Assembly: GCA_029582165.1 (NCBI GenBank)
Contig: CM055872.1
Span: 28,380,243 to 28,444,242 of the forward strand
Source: Portulaca oleracea
Taxonomy: Eukaryota > Streptophyta > Magnoliopsida > Caryophyllales > Portulacaceae
Reading direction: 5' to 3'
Length of the DNA stretch: 64,000 bases
Numbering within the stretch: the stretch's first letter is position 1; each line of letters opens with the position of its first letter. The position numbers and the translations under genes were made by a program. This document shows, piece after piece, positions 57,401 to 64,000 of this stretch. Under the pieces are notes generated by a model. It saw nothing but the letters and a program-made list of their open reading frames with translations. It made no database searches and was not told the origin of the DNA.

Positions 57401-58670
57401 GATGTTCTTATTGATGCATATCCTTCATTTTAGATTACATGGTTTTAAGCATATCAAAGCCTTGTATCCCAATGATGAAGAATTCAAGGGTCTTTATGAA
57501 AAATGCCAGCACCATCCACAAGGCCTATATCACGTTAGTAATGATTATCTCTTTAAGGGAAGTCGACTTTGCATTCCTAAGAGTAGCCTACGTGAGCTTA
57601 TCATTATGGGGGTCCATGGAGGAAGCCTTGCTGGTCACTTTAGCATAGAGAAGACATTGTTGATGTTGATAGAGAACTATTTTTGGTCCAAAATAGCGAA
57701 GGACGTGGAGTATCTTGTGAAGAGGTGTGCAACTTGCCAACTTTCCAAGAGCCATAGCTTACCTCAAGGGTTATTCACTCCTTTACCCACTCTTGAAGGT
57801 CCGTGGGAGGATATTAGCTTGGACTTTATTGTTGGGCTGCCAAGAACTCAAAGAGATAAAGATTCAACTATGGTAGTTGTTGATCGTTTTTCAAAGATGG
57901 CTCACTTTGTTCCATGCCATACTACATATGATGCTATCAGAATTGTTGAGTTATACTTCTAAGAGATAGTTCGTTTACATAGTGGTCCTTTGTCCATGGT
58001 TCCAGATATGGATGCCAAGTTTTTGAGTCATTTTTGGGTAACTCTATGGAAGAAGCTTGGAACACAACTCACATTCAACACTGCTTGTCACCCCTAAGCA
58101 GATGGGCAAACGGAGGTTATAAATATGACCCATAGTACCCTACTAAGGTCCTTGATCAACAAGAACAAGATGGGGTGGGACACCGTACTCCTCTATGATG
58201 TGTTTGCATTCAATAAAGCTCCAAGCAATAAACACAACGGGCCTTTCTCCGTTTCAAGTAGTGTATGGGAGAAATCCTTCCACCCCTATGGATTTGTCTC
58301 CTGTAACTACTTCAACAAGGTTTAGCCAAGAAGCAAGAGTGAGGGCTAAGTAAATCCAGGAGCTACACCAGCAAGTACGTGAGAAGATAATCAAATCCAA
58401 TGAACAAGCATTAACAACAGCCAAAAAGAAGAGAAGGAAGGTGGTGTTTCTGCCAGGTGATCTCGTTTTGATTCACCTAAGGATCATTTTCCTTCCAAGA
58501 GGAAAGGCAAGTGGGTTCCAAAAGTAGACGGTCCATTTGAGGTGCTTTAGAAGATGGGGGACAATGCATACAAGCTAGACCTTTTGGATAAGTATGGAGG
58601 AAGTGCAATGTTTAATGTGGCAGATTTGAGGCCTTACTATATTATAAGGATGATGACCTTCCAAGTTTGA
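57399..58670 (+). pseudogene. pol: RT8 integrase
   Basis: The frame 57399-57962 is long and clean: HHCC domain (HGGSLAGHFSIEKT, RCATCQLSKSHSLPQG) and the first catalytic Asp ([18 protein letters not shown]), ending in a stop after VELYF. Past it: [12 protein letters not shown] (second Asp) and ADGQTEV (Glu) at about 58098-58120. The C-terminal GPF module (DGPFEVL, DNAYKLDLL) is frame-broken. Confidence 0.85.
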
Positions 58671-58686
58671 TGACAAACTCTTCCCA

Positions 58687-58709
58687 ACTTGGGGGGGGGG
58701 GGGGAAGGG
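58687..58709 (+). promoter_or_regulatory. RT8 polypurine tract
   Basis: AACTTGGG leading into a run of 14 G, then AAGGGAAGG, just before the 3' LTR. The G run is longer than in RT1 or RT7. Confidence 0.8.
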
Positions 58710-59516
58710 AAGGTGGAAATCAACCTATGCCATCCTATTTGGTGCAATCATGCTTCATGGCCATCAATGAACTCAAGAAGAACAGTTATGGTTTAGAGTA
58801 CCATTCATCCTGATTTGTGCCTTCTCTATTTGTGTCCATAACTCAAAATTGAGACTTCTCCTCCTATCTTGTTGCTAGAGACTTTTGAAGGGCATTGATT
58901 AAGCTTTTCCAAAATGCTATGGTTTGTCCAACTTGGAGTTCATTTCAGTTCTACACAGCTCTTGCAAAACATTGTACCCGGTTTTGGCTCAATTCTGGCT
59001 CGGTTGGTATTTTAGTGTTCTATCATGGGAAAATCGGTCTTTCCACACCAATTTTAATTTCCCACTCTTTTGGATGCCAAGGAAATTTCCTAGCTGGTGA
59101 GGTTTTCCAAGCAAGCAAAGCAAGTAGGAGGTGTCGACATAGGAATGGCGCTAGGTGTCCTTTGCTGGTCTTATGAAGACCTGCCACATTGCTTGTTCTT
59201 ATTTGCTCATTTTGCTACTATGATGGACGAATACTTCAACATGAAGAGATGTATTAGCTTAATTTGTATGTCATTTTCTTAATTAATATTTTTTTTATAC
59301 CTTTCTTCATGATTAGGAAACCTAATTTGTTGTAATTTAGAGAGTTGTGTGCTAGACAACTTGCTTGCTTGGTTTACTATATTACGCACACCCTTTCACT
59401 TTAGGCTTCATTTCTTGAAAATAGACAGTCGTGAGCTTCACCATTGTTTGCGAGTATATAAAAATCTCATTTCTACTCCTGTATCTTGATTTGGTAATCA
59501 AGTGGTATTGTGTAAA
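58710..59516 (+). repeat. RT8 3' LTR, cut by RT9
   Basis: Starts AGGTGGAAATCAACC (the TG start is blurred) and follows the 5' LTR to GGTAATCAAGTGGT, where the RT9 LTR begins. The U5 third of the LTR is missing here. Confidence 0.85.
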
Positions 59517-60349
59517 TGATGTAGATTTGGTCCCAAATATACATCATGGGAGCCAAATGCTTGATTACATACAAAAGGAGCTTGAATCACTCATGCCTTT
59601 CACACGTCCAAGTGACTTCATCAAGGGTGGATCGGTAATTTGCTCTTTATCTCAAGAACCATGAAGATATTGAGGAAGTTGTCCAAGGGTCAATTGATCA
59701 TCATCAAAGGGGCTTCACAATGGTTTTTGAATCTTTAAATTTAGACAAGGAATGAGCAAGTTATCGTAGTTTTAATCTAGCTTATGTACATTTGTTTCTT
59801 TATGATGTCACATTTGTATTGAATGATGTAAGCTAGGAAACCCTTGTAATCTTTCATTCCACACGCCTAAGGGGGCCTTCATTTAGTATAAGCAGACCCC
59901 TTGGGTGCCTTGTAATCTCATTCATAATAATCAAATACAAAGTAAACACATGATGTTGTTTTCTCTCTAGCTTTTGTGCTAGTCTTTTCGTTTCTCTTGA
60001 GGGAGTTTCGAATATATCTCTACTTCTAGCCTAGGGTTGGCATCCCTTGGTGGTGAAAGGTAGAATTAAAGAGTTCTTGAGGTGGTGTGCCTATATCCTC
60101 AAAGGATCCTTCAACGCCATTATCATTCCATTTGATCATCAAACATTCATCAAGCAACATTCAAACATTCAATCATCAATCGTTCATCATCATCTTGGTA
60201 AATGAATTCCATACTCTTTTCGTTTTCCATCTTCTTTTCATAGAATTTGGTTGATTATTGAGAACTTTGAGAAGGAAGATTCTCATCTTGTTCATTAAAG
60301 ATCCTGAAGTCTATGTGTAATGAGATTTCTTTGATCTCATTATACATCA
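59517..60349 (+). repeat. RT9 5' LTR
   Basis: 833 bp, TGATGTAGATTTGG...TTATACATCA, the shortest LTR here. Both ends are hairpins: the first 29 bases are a near-perfect inverted repeat, and U5 pairs 60315-60326 with 60334-60345 (11 of 12 bases, extendable by two). Confidence 0.9.
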
Positions 60350-60353
60350 AAAT

Positions 60354-60365
60354 TGATATCAGAGC
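60354..60365 (+). promoter_or_regulatory. RT9 primer-binding site
   Basis: TGATATCAGAGC, one G-to-A change from the initiator tRNA-Met site, four bases after the LTR. Confidence 0.85.
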
Positions 60366-60579
60366 TCAGGAGTTTGATTCTCTTAGTTTTTGAACCATCT
60401 TTTTGCAAAATTTCCATCACAAATCAATCCCCCATCATCTCTCATATACACGTCCACCATTAGCTCCACAAAGAACCCCATAGCCCAAACACAATCAAAC
60501 CAAAACACAATCCCCTCTCGTCCCCCATGTGCTAACCCCAAGTTTGTGAGTTTCTTGTGATCTTTTTTCATCAAGATTG

Positions 60580-61560
60580 ATGGATAGTGCAAGTACACCC
60601 ACGAACCAACCTTCTACGTCTCAAGAGAATGTAGAATACATGAAGCAAAAGATAGCTTTTCTCTCAGATCAATTGTAGAGGTATATGCATCTTCAACATA
60701 GAGTGAATCGTGGAGGAAGTGATGATGAAGAGGAGGTTCAAAGTGAATGAAGTAGACATCCAAAAAGGGAGGAACGTTTCGACTTCAAAGTGGAAATCCC
60801 CGAATTTGATGGTAATCTTGATCCCGAAAACTTCTTAGATTGGATGCAAAGTGTTGAACGTGTTTTTGATCTTAAAGAAGTATATGACGAGAAGAAAGTG
60901 AAGTATGTAGCACTTAAGTTGCGAAAACATGCGTCCATTTGGTGGACTAATTTGCAAAAGAAGAGGCAAACTAAAGGGAAGGACAAGATTAAAACGTGGA
61001 TTAAGATGAAGAAGAAGTTGCAAGAGAAGTTCCTACCACCAAGTTATCTCCAAGATAACTATTACAAATTGCAATGATTGGTTCAAGGGAGCAAAAGTGT
61101 TGAGGAGTACACAAAGGAGTTCGAACATCTCCTTTGGCGTTGTGATCTCCAAGAAGATGAACCACAAACTTTGGTACGTTTCTTATATGGTTTAAATGAT
61201 TGGATTCGTAATATTGTTGAATTACATTCTTACCAATCTTTGGATGAGTTGAGTTCTTTAGCCTTGAAAGTAGAAAGGCAAAGAAAAGAAAGGGGTAAAG
61301 AAACCATGTCCAAGTACCAAACATCATACGAACCCCCACAAAACACACGCCCATACACCCCACAACAAAAACCTACATTCCCTACAAAACAACCAAACAC
61401 AAAAGCACCACAAAATAAACCCCCATCCATCCCCAAACCCCAAGTCCAAGAACCGAAACCCTTAGCCTCAAGGAGGTGTTTTCGTTGTCAAGGCTTAGGA
61501 CATTATGCTTCAGAGTGTCCAAACAAGAGAGTTGTATCTTTAGTAGAATATCAAAGTGCC
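60580..61560 (+). pseudogene. gag: RT9 gag with three nonsense codons
   Basis: ATG at 60580 opens MDSASTPTNQPSTSQENVEY and a coiled segment. Stops are at 60676 (TAG), 60748 (TGA) and 61075 (TGA), all in the otherwise open frame. Capsid: DFKVEIPEFDGNLDPENFLD, RKHASIWWTNLQKKRQ, VEEYTKEFEHLLWRCDL. A Pro/Gln-rich linker leads to the complete knuckle CFRCQGLGHYASEC (61477-61518). This is the most readable gag in the window. Confidence 0.9.
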
Positions 61561-62300
61561 TTGTATGTTGAACCGGAGTATCGTGAAAGTGAGAATAAGG
61601 AAGAGGTAAATGACGTGAATGAGGAAGAAGTAGAGGAGGCGGATGAAGGTGAAATGCTAGTAGTAAGAAGGGTCTTAAGCGTTGCTTGTGTTCCAAATGA
61701 ACAAGAACAAAGGGAGAACATCTTTCACACAAGGTGTACAATTCAAGGCAAGGTGTGCTCGCTAATCATAGATGGAGGTATTTGCACAAACGCCGCTTCT
61801 ACAACAATGGTAAACAAACAACAATTGGAGGTTAGTCCACACCCACCTCCCTACACAATTCAATGGTTGAGTCATGGGAAGGGCATTCGTGTGGTTCACC
61901 ATGTCTTAGTAAGTCTCTCCATTGGTAAGAACTACAAATATTCTATTTGGTGTGATGTAATTCCAATGGATGCTTTTCATATTTTGCTTGGGAGACCTTG
62001 GCTTTTTGATAGGCATGTCACGCATGATGGGAGAATGAACACCTACACGTTTGTTCTCAACAAAAAGAGGATCACCTTGGCTCCCCTCTCACCATCATCA
62101 ATCATACGTCCCCAACAACAACAACAACAAAAGGAGGAGACCAATGTTATGAGTTTCATGAAGGCCGAATATCATGAATTCCAAGAGCATAAGGAGCTTA
62201 TTCTAGCCAACTTGGAAGAGGAGGAATCGTCCCCAACACTTGATCATGCACGCCTCAAACCTCTTTTGGAATGTTTCAAGCATTTGTTCCCAAAAGAGAT
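61560..62300 (+). CDS. pro: RT9 protease part of the gag-pol frame
   Basis: Part of the uninterrupted frame 61078-63027. Acidic linker, then CSLIIDGGICTNAAS (catalytic Asp at 61771) and VIPMDAFHILLGRPWLFDR. The usual Ser after D-G-G is Ile and the usual DACH is DAFH; both are single-base changes. A CAACAA-type repeat at 62114-62130 encodes a Gln run. Confidence 0.85.
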
Positions 62301-63230
62301 GCCGAAGTGGTTACCTCCAAGAAGGGATATTGAACACAAAATTGATCTTGTTCCGGGTTCTATGCTCCCCAACAAGCCGGCATATCGAATGAATCCAAAA
62401 GAAGCTCAAGAAGTTCAAAGGCAAGTGGATGATCTTTTGTCAAAGGGCTTGGTACGTGAGAGTATGAGTCCATGTGCTGTCCCGGTTTTACTTGTGTCGA
62501 AGAAAGATGGGTCCCAACGAATGTGTATGGATTGCCGAGCTATAAACAAGATCACAATCAAGTATAGATTTCAAATCCCACGTCTTGAGGATTTACTTGA
62601 TGAGCTTCATGGGAGTGTTGTGTTCTCTAAGGTTGATTTAAGAAGTGGATATCATCAAATAAGGATTCATGAAGGAGATGAGTGGAAGACGACATTCAAG
62701 ACGAAAGAAGGGTTATATGAGTGGCTTGTGATGCCATTTGGTCTTACAAATGCACCATCTACTTTCATGCGTTTAATGAATCATGTATTGAAGCCTCTTA
62801 TTGGCAAATGTGTTGTAGTTTACTTTGATGATATTCTTGTGTATAGTAGAAGTGAAAAGGAGCATGTGAAGCACCTAGAGTTGGTCATGTATATTTTAGA
62901 GAAGGAACAGCTCTACGCTAACTTAGAGAAGTGCCACTTTTTCTCACCCAAGATCGTGTTCCTTAGGTATGTCCTTTCGAAAGCTAGCATTCAAGTTGAT
63001 AAGGAGAAGGTGAAAGCTATCCAAGAATAGCCTACACCCACGTCCATTCATGAGGTACGAAGCTTTCATGGTTTGGCATCTTTTTACCGAAGGTTTATAA
63101 GGAATTTTAGCTCCATTCTTGCACCCATGACCGAGTTGTTGAAAAAGAAAGAGTTTTCATGGAGTAAGGGTGCTAATGAAGCTTTTGAGTTGATTAAGGA
63201 GAAATTGTGTCATGCACCTATTCTTGCATT
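62300..63230 (+). pseudogene. pol: RT9 reverse transcriptase, one nonsense codon
   Basis: All RT blocks are present: [70 protein letters not shown] (YFDD at 62821-62832). A TAG at 63028 replaces the Trp of the EWP motif (compare DWPVPTT in RT1), consistent with G-to-A at TGG. The frame continues open behind it. Confidence 0.92.
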
Positions 63231-63615
63231 ACCTTATTTTGATAAAGTCTTTGAAGTAGAGGTTGATGCAAGTGGAGTTGGAATTGGAGTCATGTTCTCT
63301 CAAGAGGGCCGACCTCTTGCCTTCTTTAGTGAGAAATTGAATGAAGCTAAACGGAAGTATAGTACAAATGACAAAGAGTTCTATGCAATCATAAGAGCTC
63401 TTGAGCATTGGCGACACTATCTCCTAAGTGGCGAGTTCATCCTACATAGTGATCACGAGGCTCTTAAGTTCATTCAAGGGCAACATAAGTTGAATCCAAG
63501 ACACGCCAAATGGGTGGAGTACATGCAAGCGTTCCATTTTGTGATAAAACATAAAGCGGGTCATCTTCACAAAGGAGCGGATGCTTTGTCACGAAGGTAC
63601 TTACTCACCCATGTT
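63230..63615 (+). CDS. pol: RT9 RNase H
   Basis: Open and unbroken: [60 protein letters not shown], then FHFVIKHKAGHLHKGADALS. The Asp-Glu-Asp catalytic residues are kept (first Asp codon at 63265). Confidence 0.9.
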
Positions 63616-64000
63616 CTAGATTCAAGAGTCCTTGGTTTTGAGCATATTAAAGAGTTGTATGTAAATGATGAGGATTTCAAGGAGGTTTATGAACTATGTA
63701 AGAAGCATCCTCACCAACTCTTTCATATTGAGCATGGATTTCTTTTTAAGGGAAATCAACTTTGTATTCCCAAGAGTAGCATTCGTGAGTTGTTGATCAT
63801 GGAGGTCCATGGAGGATCTTTGGCAGGTCATTTTGGTATTGAGAAGACATATCTTATAATGAAGGAACATTATTTTTGGCCAAGCATGATCAAAGACGTA
63901 GAGCATATGGTAAAGAGGTGTAATACTTATATTATTTCAAAGGCTCACGCTTTACCACAAGGGCTGTATACTCCTTTGCCTATTCCACATAGTCCATGGG
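63616..64000 (+). CDS. pol: RT9 integrase, N-terminal part (cut by window end)
   Basis: Zinc domain: VHGGSLAGHFGIEKTYLIMK with the two His, then KRCNTYIISKAHALPQGLYT. The second Cys of the HHCC pair is Tyr (CNTY; RT8 has CATC), one G-to-A change that should disable zinc binding. The catalytic core would begin just beyond the window (PHSPW is the last readable motif). Confidence 0.88.

Larger units (their letters stand above)
53195..59516 (+). mobile_element. RT8: full-length but decayed Ty3/gypsy element
   Basis: 5' LTR, primer site, gag, protease, RT, RNase H, integrase, polypurine tract and about 800 bp of the 3' LTR, which RT9 interrupts. It belongs to the same group as RT1 in coding sequence. 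LTR identity is about 86-88% by eye, so it is older than RT1, and its genes carry many stops. The rest of its 3' LTR should lie beyond RT9, outside the window. Confidence 0.9.
59517..64000 (+). mobile_element. RT9: best-preserved Ty3/gypsy element (runs off window)
   Basis: Begins inside the RT8 3' LTR; left flank GTAAA (59512-59516) should be repeated at its far end. 5' LTR, primer site, then one gag-pol frame that keeps register from 60580 to the last base of the window (about 1140 codons), broken only by four stop codons and no frameshift. The rest of integrase and the 3' LTR lie outside. Confidence 0.92.

Noticed and set aside
61230..61741. Minus-strand frames of 68 and 119 residues
   Set aside because: Antisense of RT9 gag, with no domain.
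1..64000. tRNA, rRNA or organellar insertions
   Set aside because: I looked for tRNA-like cloverleaf ends and rRNA-like conserved blocks and saw none; the TGGTATCAGAGC matches are primer sites, not tRNA genes.

Overview
This window is nuclear DNA from a flowering plant, probably a eudicot (the taxon is a guess from general character). The only host gene visible is the 5' part of a C2-domain gene on the + strand. Six exons with GT-AG introns (1743-1916, 2619-2675, 3839-3936, 4844-4919, 13230-13355, 13442-13482) encode an N-terminal hydrophobic segment and most of one C2 domain. They match the plant C2/GRAM/VASt protein BAGP1 (BAG-associated GRAM protein 1). The GRAM and VASt exons that should follow are not found anywhere downstream in the window. 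The gene is therefore either truncated or continues past an intron of more than 50 kb.

Almost everything else is transposable elements. I number the LTR retrotransposons RT1 to RT9; nearly all are Ty3/gypsy with an initiator-tRNA-Met type primer site (TGGTATCAGAGC or close to it). RT1 (5490-11965, +, TSD CATTC) is a young full-length copy in intron 4. RT2 (15291-20383, -, TSD TAAAA) has lost gag and integrase. RT3 (28176 to about 31287) is a degenerate copy. RT4 (31288-40059 and interrupted) carries RT5 (33557-38983, TSD CATAT/AATAT) in its gag zinc knuckle. RT6 (43477-52901) carries RT7 (45205-49703, -, TSD CACAC) in its gag. RT8 (53195-59516) is cut in its 3' LTR by RT9 (59517 to beyond the window end), the least damaged copy.

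DNA transposons: a Stowaway-like MITE (538-808), a hAT transposase pseudogene (about 25690-28175, -), a MITE with 92-bp inverted ends and a 10-bp TSD inside RT5 (35289-35848), a second MITE in the RT5 3' LTR (37835-38535), and a long-hairpin MITE with a 9-bp TSD (40802-41138).

Between 13303 and 23748 lies a tandem duplication of about 2.7 kb. It starts inside exon 5, so part of exon 5 and all of exon 6 are present twice. The first unit was later split by RT2, and the second unit preserves the empty site. The insertions can be ordered: tandem duplication, then RT2; RT4, then RT5, then its two MITEs; RT6, then RT7; RT8, then RT9.

The most unusual signal I found is structural. In at least six of these LTR copies the U5 end, immediately before the terminal ACATCA and the primer site, can fold into a stem-loop. 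The stem sequences differ between families while the position and pairing are kept. Coordinates of exons and LTRs were read by hand; identity figures are estimates by eye.
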